This document shows positions 45,984-53,412 of a stretch of DNA of 64,000 nt, piece by piece. The DNA comes from JANSWY01 sp965243755 (GTDB taxonomy: Bacteria > Bacteroidota > Bacteroidia > Cytophagales > Cyclobacteriaceae). The notes below the pieces were generated by a model. That model saw nothing but the letters and a program-made list of their open reading frames with translations. It was not told where the DNA came from and did no database searches. The DNA is taken from contig CBDEVW010000003.1 in the NCBI GenBank assembly GCA_965243755.1, positions 744,001-808,000 on the forward strand, given 5' to 3'. Made by a program: the position numbers and the translations under genes. How positions within the stretch are numbered: the stretch's first letter is position 1; each line of letters begins with the position of its first letter.

Positions 45984-46329
45984 CAAACAAGGTATGTGGT
46001 ATAATAAAACTATATATGTGTTACATCTGAAAGACTTCCCCAAAAAAAAGAAGTGGCTGAACAACTTCCCCTCTACCATTCCACTTTATATCAGCCACAC
46101 TCCACACAGCTAAACATTTAGAAAAACCACTTACTTTTGTAAAGATTCAAATTTGTTGGTGGCAAAGGGACCTACCTGCCAACAGGCCCCAATGCCTTAA
46201 CCAAAGCGTAGCATATTTCCTATTCCGAGCCAATAATTACTCAAACGCTACATAAAAAAGACAAGACCCGAGACCTGATACCCCCCCTCCCTAATCAAAT
46301 ATTTTTTTCAGGTGACATTTAATTCCAAT

Positions 46330-46341
46330 ACAACTATTGTA
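46330..46341. promoter_or_regulatory. Second copy of the MarR-associated palindrome
   Basis: ACAACTATTGTA, with inverted arms TACAA-CTA-TTGTA here, lies 26 bases past the end of the oxidoreductase gene. It is identical over 12 bases to the site just upstream of the marR-type start. Confidence 0.4.
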
Positions 46342-46366
46342 TATACAGTGATTGACACCAAAAAAA

Positions 46367-46924
46367 CTATATGACAACTTTTGAATTTTCGTAGAGCCGT
46401 CTTTCGAACAATTGCAAGTTCTCCAACAACGTCTCCCTCAGTGAATCTTCAGTGATACCTTTATTGTCTGAGAAGTGTTTGTTGAAAGAGGGAAGTGAAA
46501 AATGCCCTATCACATCAGCTCCCTGATATGGGAATGTATTTACTGCTGTATTGAGCACATTGAGAGCACCTCTGGGGCCTGGTGATGTGGCCATCAGGAA
46601 CATTGGTTTATTGCTCCAAACGGGTTTTTCAAGACGCGAAATCCAGTCGAGTACGTTTTTGAAGGCAACAGAATAACTTCCGTTGTGTTCCGCAAAAGAA
46701 ATTATTATTCCATCCGCTTCATTGATCAGGGATTTGAATTGCCTGGCTAACTCCGGTACTCCGTATTCACTTTCAAAATCAACTCCATACAATGGCATTT
46801 CATAATCATTGAGATCGAGATCTATCACCTCGGTATTTTCAAGTTGATTTGCGGTCCATATGGCCAACTTCTGGTTGATGGATTCTTTGCTATTACTTGC
46901 TCCAAATGCTATGACTTTTTTCAT
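46367..46924 (-). CDS. NADPH-dependent FMN reductase family protein
   Basis: A 185-residue flavodoxin-fold oxidoreductase. The N-terminal VIAFGASNSKESINQKL forms the FMN phosphate loop and SFAEHNGSYSVAFKNVLDW is the characteristic flavin-contact region. Relatives reduce FMN, quinones, azo compounds or chromate. It starts within the end of the marR-type gene (4-base overlap), so it is the likely target of that regulator, consistent with an electrophile or quinone stress response. The exact substrate is unknown. Confidence 0.92.
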   Translation of the reverse strand: MKKVIAFGASNSKESINQKLAIWTANQLENTEVIDLDLNDYEMPLYGVDFESEYGVPELARQFKSLINEADGIIISFAEHNGSYSVAFKNVLDWISRLEKPVWSNKPMFLMATSPGPRGALNVLNTAVNTFPYQGADVIGHFSLPSFNKHFSDNKGITEDSLRETLLENLQLFERRLYENSKVVI

Positions 46925-47352
46925 AATTGTGTTTCTCCTTTTAATTTTCTTATTAAGTTTTTTAATTGTGCTGCTTCCTGTTCTGTCAGGTTGTTGATCA
47001 TTGGTTTGTGAAAATCATTGACCTTTTTATTCAGCTTTTTGAGTAGATCAGCCCCTTTGTCTGTTATAGTAATGTCCATTTTTCTTCTGTTGCTGGAACA
47101 CTCTCTTCTTTCAACAAGCCCCTTACTCAAAAGTTTATCGATGATCCTGGTTACATTACTCGATCGCTGAACCATTTCACACTGAATTTCCTGTACGGAT
47201 ATGGGTTCACCTTTTCTACCTTTCAGAATTCTCAGCACATTGAACTGCGGCTCGGAAATATCAAATTCTTTCAGTTCAACGGCAACCTGATCCGTGATCC
47301 AGTGTCCGGTTCTGATAATTTCTATTATTGCTTCATAGTATGAATTAATCAT
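46921..47352 (-). CDS. MarR-family transcriptional regulator
   Basis: A 143-residue winged-helix protein starting at the ATG at 47352 (MINSYYEAIIEIIRTGHW). The helix-turn-helix (ISVQEIQCEMVQRSSNVTRIIDKL) and the wing (RRECSSNRRKMDITITDKG) are clear. MarR proteins are ligand- or oxidant-responsive repressors that bind palindromes overlapping their own promoter. A palindrome, ACAACTATTGT, lies 8 bases upstream of this start. The cysteine in the wing could make it oxidant-responsive, but that is speculation. Coupled to the FMN reductase gene. Confidence 0.92.
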   Translation of the reverse strand: MINSYYEAIIEIIRTGHWITDQVAVELKEFDISEPQFNVLRILKGRKGEPISVQEIQCEMVQRSSNVTRIIDKLLSKGLVERRECSSNRRKMDITITDKGADLLKKLNKKVNDFHKPMINNLTEQEAAQLKNLIRKLKGETQL

Positions 47353-47360
47353 ATGTCTTA

Positions 47361-47372
47361 ACAACTATTGTA
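47361..47372. promoter_or_regulatory. Candidate MarR operator
   Basis: ACAACTATTGTA (ACAA-CTA-TTGT inverted arms) ends 9 bases from the marR-type start codon and is followed by a second half-palindrome, TTGTACCTACAA. Position and symmetry fit autoregulation. Confidence 0.5.
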
Positions 47373-47462
47373 CCTACAACAATAACGTATTGAAAATGGA
47401 AATGTTTAAAGATTTCGAATTATTTATAGAAAGGTCACTTCTCCAGGCTTATATAATAAGAA

Positions 47463-47490
47463 ACCGCCTTAGTAATTACTAAGACGGTCT
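47463..47490 (-). terminator. Hairpin after the heme-c lipoprotein gene
   Basis: ACCGCCTTAGTAA pairs with TTACTAAGACGGT (one mismatch on plus, T-G on minus), 33 bases past the minus-strand stop at 47524. The T tract on the minus strand is imperfect. Confidence 0.65.
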
Positions 47491-47523
47491 CGAACTGTTC
47501 ATCCTTGTAAGGTTTTTGGTTAG

Positions 47524-48942
47524 CTAGTCAGTTTGAGTGACCATTTTTGCTATGCCGGTAGTATCTACATTACTCACTACGGACCATGCAAAGTCTGCTT
47601 TCAACAATCCATCAAAAACGGGATCATCCAGGCTCACATAGGCATCTCCGCTATATGGTGGGGTATATGAAGGTTTATTGACATCATATGCGGCATAGAT
47701 GTGACAACTCATGCAATTGGTTCTCACTCCCGCATCAGTTGGTATTTTAACACCATTCTTTACGACATAACTGTTACTTCCAGTAAAAACACCAGGCCCG
47801 AAACCAGATTCCAGGTAGGGATTAAAGGCAATTACCGTATCTCCAACACTTTGCCCACCAGTGTATGGTTGCGGTGGCGAAACCATATAATAGGCATTTG
47901 TCATTGCGTAGTGACTTGCTGCTCCATTTAAATAATCGACAGGCATTTGGCTTGCAACTTCTTTGGAGCTTGGTGTTGGGGGATTTTGCGGATCGGGAGT
48001 CCACCAGAAAGATTGCCATGTCCATCTTTTAATCTCCCGCGTGCCTACATGCATTCCGACAAGAATTGCATAATCTCCAGCCTGGGCGTTTAATCCAAAT
48101 TCCTGGTTATAGTAGGCTACATCTTCTTCATTAAGCGCATAATAAATGAAATCTGTCAGGTTATAGGTAGTTTGAGGAGTAGGTCCGTTGCAACCAATAT
48201 CAACACTACCATCTCCGGCACCACCATTATTAATGTCTACATAAGTACAAGCATTCCATGCACTTTCCGGAAATGAGGCCACACTATCGATTGGTCCTAC
48301 CCATGTTGGCATTGGGTAAAGATTGGAGGCATCTAGTTTATCTTTCGTAATGACTTTAAAAACCGGCTTCAATGTAATCGCATTCGAAGGGAAATCCGGG
48401 ATGGATGTGCGTCCCTCATCTGCGTAAGCTTTCATTGTACTGTATAGAAATATCTTGTTGTCAAGTGCATACTTGGTAGCAGCAGGGCTATAACTGACAG
48501 ATTCAGCAATATCGGTATCGGGATTTTCTCCGGATTTTGCCAGGGCATGCCCAAATTGCTTTGGCTTATTCAAGTTGGCTCTGCCTATTCTTTTGACTGG
48601 TACGTTCTTCATGCTATCAAGAATCTCTGAAGGCGTGAGCCAGGTTTCAAACACAAGTAGTTCCTGTCCACCTATTGACTGGCCACTGGGAGCAGTTAAT
48701 CCTGCCCATATGCCCCAGCCGTGCTGATAAATAGCCGTCTTGTCTTCATTAGCCACCCAACCATTGACAGTATTAGAGTCTGTTGGAAAGGTAAAACCAG
48801 GGATTCCAAGATCCGGAAAGGGAGCAGGCGTTATGTCTGCATCGGTTTGCAGATTATCCTGAGATTTGATTTGTTCTTTTTGTGGACCACAGCATAGCAA
48901 CAACACCGCTACGCCAGCACAGGCTAGTTGGATTAGTTTCAT
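47524..48942 (-). CDS. Lipoprotein with a single CxxCH heme-c motif
   Basis: A 472-residue lipoprotein (lipobox VLLLCCGPQ) with one c-type heme-binding motif, CMSCH, at residues 410-414. The large N-terminal part is Pro/Trp/Tyr-rich without recognised domains. It contains segments such as GWGIWAGLTAPSGQSIGGQE and a Cys pair (NACTYVDIN, DIGCNG). The pattern suggests an envelope heme protein or monoheme cytochrome-like domain at the end of a globular module, possibly an electron carrier or peroxidase-like enzyme. I do not recognise the family. Confidence 0.8.
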   Translation of the reverse strand: MKLIQLACAGVAVLLLCCGPQKEQIKSQDNLQTDADITPAPFPDLGIPGFTFPTDSNTVNGWVANEDKTAIYQHGWGIWAGLTAPSGQSIGGQELLVFETWLTPSEILDSMKNVPVKRIGRANLNKPKQFGHALAKSGENPDTDIAESVSYSPAATKYALDNKIFLYSTMKAYADEGRTSIPDFPSNAITLKPVFKVITKDKLDASNLYPMPTWVGPIDSVASFPESAWNACTYVDINNGGAGDGSVDIGCNGPTPQTTYNLTDFIYYALNEEDVAYYNQEFGLNAQAGDYAILVGMHVGTREIKRWTWQSFWWTPDPQNPPTPSSKEVASQMPVDYLNGAASHYAMTNAYYMVSPPQPYTGGQSVGDTVIAFNPYLESGFGPGVFTGSNSYVVKNGVKIPTDAGVRTNCMSCHIYAAYDVNKPSYTPPYSGDAYVSLDDPVFDGLLKADFAWSVVSNVDTTGIAKMVTQTD

Positions 48943-49092
48943 TGGTAATTAGTTTAATTTGGTTAAGTATGAGAAAAACTCAATATTGGTTTTCTGCAAT
49001 GAATATAGCCATATTAAACCATTGATTCAATGAAAAACTGATGTATTGCCAATAACGGTGGGCGATAACGGGATTTCGGTATTTGAAGAAGA

Positions 49093-49392
49093 TCAGTCAG
49101 TGTAGTGACCAACTCTTATTTCCTTGATAAAAAGCCTTCGATAGATGTTGGAAAGCCCGTTGTAGCCGTCCTTATTTTCATTAATGAATGACTCGTATGC
49201 TGGTTGGTCAACCCACTTATCTACCAGAACATAATGCTCAGTCTCTTTAGTAGGTTTTAGAAGTGTGGTACCCTGATAATACTCCGATTGTGAGAAGAAT
49301 TTATGCCACGCTCCTCCATTACCATATTCCATCTCAAACTCCGCTGCATTTTCCGCAGGTACTTCGTATTTCCAAATAATGTAATAGCTCAT
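49093..49392 (-). CDS. Antibiotic-biosynthesis-monooxygenase (ABM)-like protein
   Basis: A 99-residue ferredoxin-like protein starting at the ATG at 49392, one base after the stop of the DUF4440-like gene. The longer open frame to 49545 only overlaps that gene in another frame. The pattern MSYYIIWKYEVPAENAAEFE, a Gly/Trp-rich loop, then EHYVLVDKWVDQPAYESFI matches dimeric ABM-fold proteins. These range from heme-degrading to quinone monooxygenases, and many are uncharacterised. Part of an operon with the upstream lipoprotein. Confidence 0.85.
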   Translation of the reverse strand: MSYYIIWKYEVPAENAAEFEMEYGNGGAWHKFFSQSEYYQGTTLLKPTKETEHYVLVDKWVDQPAYESFINENKDGYNGLSNIYRRLFIKEIRVGHYTD

Positions 49393-49393
49393 A

Positions 49394-49837
49394 TCAGTCC
49401 CAAACAAATTTCCATTGACCATCGGGCTGTTTCCTCCAGACTGTGTGAAAAACACCCCTATTTTCAGTAACAGTGCCCAGCGAATCTGTGACTCTGTAAA
49501 TATATTTACCGTAAGTATAACCCATATCTCCACTAGAAGCAACATCTACAAAATCCGGTTCCCAGGTTAATACCTCATTGCCCTCATTTGCATTGAAATT
49601 CGCCAGGTATGCTGCCAGTGAGTCCCTACCAATTACCAGGCGATTTTGTCGCTTAACTACCACATCCTCAGCAGCGTATGTTAAAAATGCCTTCTCTACT
49701 CCCTCTTTTTCCGATAATCTTGAAAAAGCCAGTTCTGTTTCATATATCTCCTGCTTCCATTTTTCAATTTTAGCTGATTGATCGGTCTGGCAGGCAAACA
49801 ACATGGAAAACAATGCAAGTATTAGTGTTTTTTTCAT
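49394..49837 (-). CDS. DUF4440/SnoaL-like lipoprotein
   Basis: A 147-residue lipoprotein with lipobox MLFACQTD. The mature part has the NTF2-like cone fold typical of DUF4440: WKQEIYETELAFSRLSEKEG helix, EDVVVKRQNRLVIGRDSL, then beta strands with MGYTYGKYIYR and HTVWRKQPDGQWKFVWD at the end. Function is unknown; members occur in small stress-related operons. Its start codon lies in the right-hand ATGAAA of repeat copy C. The ABM gene follows after one base. Confidence 0.88.
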   Translation of the reverse strand: MKKTLILALFSMLFACQTDQSAKIEKWKQEIYETELAFSRLSEKEGVEKAFLTYAAEDVVVKRQNRLVIGRDSLAAYLANFNANEGNEVLTWEPDFVDVASSGDMGYTYGKYIYRVTDSLGTVTENRGVFHTVWRKQPDGQWKFVWD

Positions 49838-49978
49838 GTCTATATTATTAGATTTTCAATGGTCACAGGTACGCCAGTCCAATTGGAATTCGCTTCTTCC
49901 AATGCATCAACCTGCGAAGCTATCTCAGCTGCAATATTCATAAATCGGCTGGTGTTGGAGAGATTATGCTCATTTCAT
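49832..49978 (-). repeat. ATGAAA-flanked dispersed element, copy C (with open frame)
   Basis: A 141-bp unit, the longest of the three, between ATGAAA at 49978-49973 and at 49837-49832 on the minus strand. It lies between the HD-domain gene, whose stop ends 2 bases earlier, and the DUF4440-like gene, which starts in the right-hand ATGAAA. One frame is open from 49974 to the TAG at 49842-49840 (44 codons; ATG at 49941 gives 33 residues, MNIAAEIASQVDALEEANS onward, with WTGVPVTIEN near the end). Copy A preserves SQVD, EEAN and TGV in translation but most differences change amino acids. A 7-bp stem ATTGGAA/TTCCAAT is present. Confidence 0.8.
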
Positions 49979-49980
49979 AG

Positions 49981-50574
49981 TCATTTTTTGAGATGCCCTG
50001 ATTCCATACTTTCTTCCAGCAATTCCAGGACATGTTCCCATATGACTTCCGAACCATACCTGATTACGGATTTCTTATCTTTTACTGTATCGTAAGGTAC
50101 GTTAAATTCAGACCAGGTACCACCCTCATTGGAATGGTTTTGCAGAATAGGTTCCAGGTGATCAATGGCTTTGGCAAACCTGGCTTCTCGTGTAGTTGCT
50201 GCTTCAAACTCCTCCCATATAGCAATATATTCTTCAGCCTGGTCTTGCGGAAGCATTCCAAAAATTCGCTTAGCCGCTTTAAGCTCTTCTTCAGTATTGG
50301 TATGACTCTTTTGGGTATCAAATAGAAAAGTATCCCCTGCGTCTATTTCAACAATATCATGGATGAGCAGCATCTTTATCACCTTTAGAATATCCACAGG
50401 TTCATTGGCATGCTCTGCTAAAGTCATTGCTATCATGCACAGATGCCAGCTATGCTCAGCGTCGTTTTCATGGCGGTCACTGTTGAACAGTCTGGTCTTT
50501 CGAAAAATGTATTTTATTTTATCAATTTCTCTGATGAAATCCAGTTGGGCTAATAGTCTTTGTTTGCTTTGCAT
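49981..50574 (-). CDS. HD-domain phosphohydrolase (YfbR/HDDC2-like)
   Basis: A 197-residue protein of the HD superfamily. Metal ligands are visible in HENDAEHSWHL (His of the first helix), LLIHDIVEIDAGD (the HD pair) and the later FAKAIDHLEP aspartate. Relatives in the HDDC2/YfbR group are 5'-deoxynucleotidases that remove phosphate from deoxynucleoside monophosphates. Length fits. It is 3 bases after a small membrane protein gene on the same strand. Repeat copy C follows 2 bases after its stop. Confidence 0.92.
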   Translation of the reverse strand: MQSKQRLLAQLDFIREIDKIKYIFRKTRLFNSDRHENDAEHSWHLCMIAMTLAEHANEPVDILKVIKMLLIHDIVEIDAGDTFLFDTQKSHTNTEEELKAAKRIFGMLPQDQAEEYIAIWEEFEAATTREARFAKAIDHLEPILQNHSNEGGTWSEFNVPYDTVKDKKSVIRYGSEVIWEHVLELLEESMESGHLKK

Positions 50575-50577
50575 AGG

Positions 50578-50784
50578 CTAGAACATGCTGAGGAAAATCC
50601 ATTTCACTATTGCAATGATGATCAGAAACGCCACTGTGAAGAAAAGGAATTTATAACCTCTTTGTTTGGTATTGGTTGAGTCATCTGCAAACCCCTTGCG
50701 TAATGTGCTTAAGGTAAGATAACCCCCAAATAGCAGAACGATTATTGAAATAATATTGAATACAATGTTGATAGCTGTCTCCAT
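50578..50784 (-). CDS. Small two-helix membrane protein
   Basis: A 68-residue protein with two membrane segments (INIVFNIISIIVLLFGGYL and FLFFTVAFLIIIAIVKWIF) joined by a charged loop (RKGFADDSTNTKQRGYK). No function recognised. It begins the operon with the HD-domain gene 3 bases downstream. Confidence 0.75.
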   Translation of the reverse strand: METAINIVFNIISIIVLLFGGYLTLSTLRKGFADDSTNTKQRGYKFLFFTVAFLIIIAIVKWIFLSMF

Positions 50785-50884
50785 AAAATATTTTTTTCCA
50801 AGGTAAACAATTCTGTAAAAACGCTATTTAATGTGTGGATTAAACTTCGTAAATTATACCTAACACATTTAAATAATTACGAAT

Positions 50885-51370
50885 ATGACCCGATACCTGA
50901 GTACCCTATTGATCTGCCTGACCATTGCCGGGAGTGCAATTTGCCAGGACCAGTTAAATACCAAAAAATATGGCTTCAAAATGGATATTCCCAGTGGCTT
51001 TGAATTTGACACCTATGAGGATGGGAATTTTGGTGGACTTGAAGGTTATGAACTGGAATCTGACACCTACGTAAGTGCCTATGCCTACAAAGGGGAGGCT
51101 ACTAAAAATGAGATTTACCAGTTTGGAATCGATCAGACATCCATTCCGGAATCATACTGGAAAACTGTAGGAGAAGGAAAAAATGAAAATGGTTTCAAGT
51201 GGTGGGAAGTTTATAAGGCCAAGTATGATGGCAAACTGCTCTATGCCATTCTGGGTAAAAATGCGACAAAGGAAATTTACTACCTGTTTTTCGTCCTGGC
51301 CCCAGAAGAAAGCTTTGAGCTATTTGAAGAAGACTATATGAACTGGATTGAGAGCTGTCAGGGCATCTAG
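50885..51370 (+). CDS. Secreted protein of unknown function (PsbP-like guess)
   Basis: A 161-residue protein with a signal peptide ending GSAICQ (residue ~20). The mature part begins LNTKKYGFKMDIPSGFEFD, an opening like many PsbP-fold or DUF1795-type periplasmic proteins. Aromatic-rich strands (WWEVYKAKYDGKLLYAIL) follow, with a C-terminal helix ending WIESCQGI. Two cysteines in total (one in the signal region). Family assignment is tentative. Monocistronic and closed by the shared terminator. Confidence 0.75.
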   Translation: MTRYLSTLLICLTIAGSAICQDQLNTKKYGFKMDIPSGFEFDTYEDGNFGGLEGYELESDTYVSAYAYKGEATKNEIYQFGIDQTSIPESYWKTVGEGKNENGFKWWEVYKAKYDGKLLYAILGKNATKEIYYLFFVLAPEESFELFEEDYMNWIESCQGI

Positions 51371-51389
51371 GTCTCGATAAACATTTATG

Positions 51390-51423
51390 AAAGGAGAGTG
51401 AATTAATTTCACTCTCCTTTTAT
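51390..51423. terminator. Bidirectional terminator closing the GlcNAc locus
   Basis: AAAGGAGAGTGAA (51390-51402) pairs with TTCACTCTCCTTT (51408-51420), with T runs on both outer sides. It ends both the plus-strand secreted-protein gene and the minus-strand sugar locus. Confidence 0.92.
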
Positions 51424-51426
51424 TTT

Positions 51427-53397
51427 TTAATCGTTTGTACTCAATTTGGAGAACAGCTTAAATAGCAGGTAGGTGGCTACCGCAGCAATTACTCCCAGGA
51501 TAATACCCACGGTGTAATTAGCATATATAATGGCGCCTATTGAAAAAAGGCAGCAGTAAATCGCAACACAACCCACAAATACCATCAGGATTTGAGAAGG
51601 CATTTCCCACTTTTCATTATCGTCAGTAATTGATTCACCATCGGCCCTGGCTTCTTCAATCACTCTTCTCCATCCAGGACCACCAGGTTTAGTTTTCTGA
51701 TAAAATTTTCTCAGTGTTTCTTTTGCTTCGGGCTTGCCAAAAAATGTGGCCAGTAACCATGAAATTGAGACAAGAATCAATGACAACAGCAGTCTAACCG
51801 GAAATGTTACGGCGTTGATTTTGCTTTCAACAGCAAGTACGGATGCTCTTGAGTCAAATTGCTGCAGGATTTTAACCTCATCGCCCGATAGCCCGGAAGA
51901 TGATAAGTTATTAAAGTCAAGGGTGCTTTCGGAGGCCACATAGTGAATGATGTCGTCTGTGAGTCCCTTCGTTTCTACAACTATCCCTGCTACGGTAGAT
52001 TTGTCTATGACCAGAACCAATAGGATGGCCAACACCGTTGCTGAGATCATCGCAACAATTTCTGTCAGCGCGTTGATCCTCCACCAGAACCATCTTAAAA
52101 TATAAATTAACCCCGTTCCTGCTCCGGACAACAATAATATATCAAAGGCCTGTGTAGCATTTTCCAGGAATGTCAATACAAATACGGCTGAAATCACCAT
52201 TAACATCACCGTACTGAACCTTCCCACCATCACCAGTTGTTTCTCGCTGGATTGCGGGTTCACAAATCTTTTGTAAAAATCATTGACTACATAGGATGAC
52301 CCCCAGTTCAGGTGAGTGCCTATGGTGGACATGTAAGCTGCTATAATGGAGGCAACAACCAATCCCTTCCAGCCAGCTCCCAACCTTGTCAACATGGCAG
52401 GATAGGCCACATCATGTCCAAGATACTGTGTATCAATTGTAGGAAACTCCGATTTTAATGTAGCCAAATCTGGAAAAATTACAATAGAACATAACGCCAC
52501 TATGATCCATGGCCAGGGCCTTAATGCGTAGTGAGCGAAATTAAATAACAGCGTCGCTCCAATGGCATTTTTTTCATCCTTTGCAGAAAGCATCCTTTGT
52601 GCAATGTAGCCTCCACCACCTGGTTCTGCGCCAGGGTACCAAACACTCCACCATTGTACAGCTATTGGAATTATCAATAAGGGTACATAAACCAGTGGAT
52701 CATCAAACTCCGGAAGAATATCTAATTTGCTTTGTACATCAGGGTGTGCAAAAAGATTGCTCAGGCTCCCAATTTCTGGTTGCTGTACGGAGATAATTGC
52801 GGCATATACAGCACCAAACATCGCAATACTGTATTGAAAAAAATCAGCCCATATTACTCCTTTGATTCCACCAAGGGTAGCATAAATTACTACAACAATC
52901 GAAGCACCAATGATTACTTCCATGGGTGACAAACCAAACATTACAGCACCTATTTTAATGGCTGCCAGGGATACTGTTCCCATTATGAGGCAATTAAAAA
53001 GTATCCCCAGGTAAAGTGCCCGGAACCCTCTAAGGAAAGATGCCATCTTCCCGCTATATCGCAATTCATAAAATTCCAGATCGGTATTTACTTCTGATCT
53101 TCTCCAGAGTCGGGCATAAATAAATACTGTAACCATTCCTGTGATCAGAAATGCCCACCATGCCCAGTTTTTTGCGATTCCGTCTTCCCGCACCATTCCT
53201 GTTACCAGGTTTGGGGTATCTGCAGAGAAAGTACAGGCCACCATACTGATGCCCAGCAGCCACCAGGGCATGGAACGACCACCCAAAAAGAATTCCTTGG
53301 TATTTTTACCAGCTGTCCTGGAGGCGATCCACCCAATGGAAAGCACAATAAGGAAGAACACTGAGATGATAATCCAGTCAATAGTTTCGAGAATCAT
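51427..53397 (-). CDS. Sodium:solute symporter (SSS family), likely for GlcNAc or related sugar
   Basis: A 656-residue inner-membrane transporter with about 13-14 hydrophobic segments. The family features are GRSMPWWLLGISMVACTFSA in the first helices, LGGIKGVIWADFFQYSIAM and the long hydrophilic loop near 470-580 before the last two helices. SSS proteins couple sodium influx to uptake of sugars, amino acids or sialic acid. As the last gene of the GlcNAc locus it probably imports GlcNAc or a chitooligosaccharide product; this is from context. The upstream gene is 15 bases away. Confidence 0.92.
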   Translation of the reverse strand: MILETIDWIIISVFFLIVLSIGWIASRTAGKNTKEFFLGGRSMPWWLLGISMVACTFSADTPNLVTGMVREDGIAKNWAWWAFLITGMVTVFIYARLWRRSEVNTDLEFYELRYSGKMASFLRGFRALYLGILFNCLIMGTVSLAAIKIGAVMFGLSPMEVIIGASIVVVIYATLGGIKGVIWADFFQYSIAMFGAVYAAIISVQQPEIGSLSNLFAHPDVQSKLDILPEFDDPLVYVPLLIIPIAVQWWSVWYPGAEPGGGGYIAQRMLSAKDEKNAIGATLLFNFAHYALRPWPWIIVALCSIVIFPDLATLKSEFPTIDTQYLGHDVAYPAMLTRLGAGWKGLVVASIIAAYMSTIGTHLNWGSSYVVNDFYKRFVNPQSSEKQLVMVGRFSTVMLMVISAVFVLTFLENATQAFDILLLSGAGTGLIYILRWFWWRINALTEIVAMISATVLAILLVLVIDKSTVAGIVVETKGLTDDIIHYVASESTLDFNNLSSSGLSGDEVKILQQFDSRASVLAVESKINAVTFPVRLLLSLILVSISWLLATFFGKPEAKETLRKFYQKTKPGGPGWRRVIEEARADGESITDDNEKWEMPSQILMVFVGCVAIYCCLFSIGAIIYANYTVGIILGVIAAVATYLLFKLFSKLSTND

Positions 53398-53412
53398 TTG
53401 TCAATCGCTTTT

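Larger units (their letters stand above)
45911..46366. other. Gene-poor intergenic region
   Basis: 456 bases with no credible open frame. It holds a short hairpin at 45957-45983, an 8-bp inverted repeat GTGGCTGA/TCAGCCAC (46053-46060 with 46091-46098, 30-base spacer), a GC-richer patch near 46155-46200 with partial self-complementarity, and an ACAACTATTGTA motif at 46330-46341. A small RNA is possible but unsupported. Confidence 0.4.

Noticed and set aside
46053..46098. The GTGGCTGA/TCAGCCAC pair as ends of an insertion sequence
   Set aside because: The arms are only 38 bases apart, with no coding content and no target duplication.
48998..49040. An ATGAATATAGCC block resembling the centre of the ATGAAA-flanked element
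   Set aside because: Only about 12 bases match. The flanking ATGAAATGAG, GGTTGAT and GCGAATT blocks are absent, so it is probably chance.
49393..49545. A longer N-terminus for the ABM-like gene (start at 49545)
   Set aside because: The extra 51 residues are encoded wholly within the DUF4440-like gene in another frame and do not look like a natural N-terminus; the ATG at 49392 follows that stop by one base.
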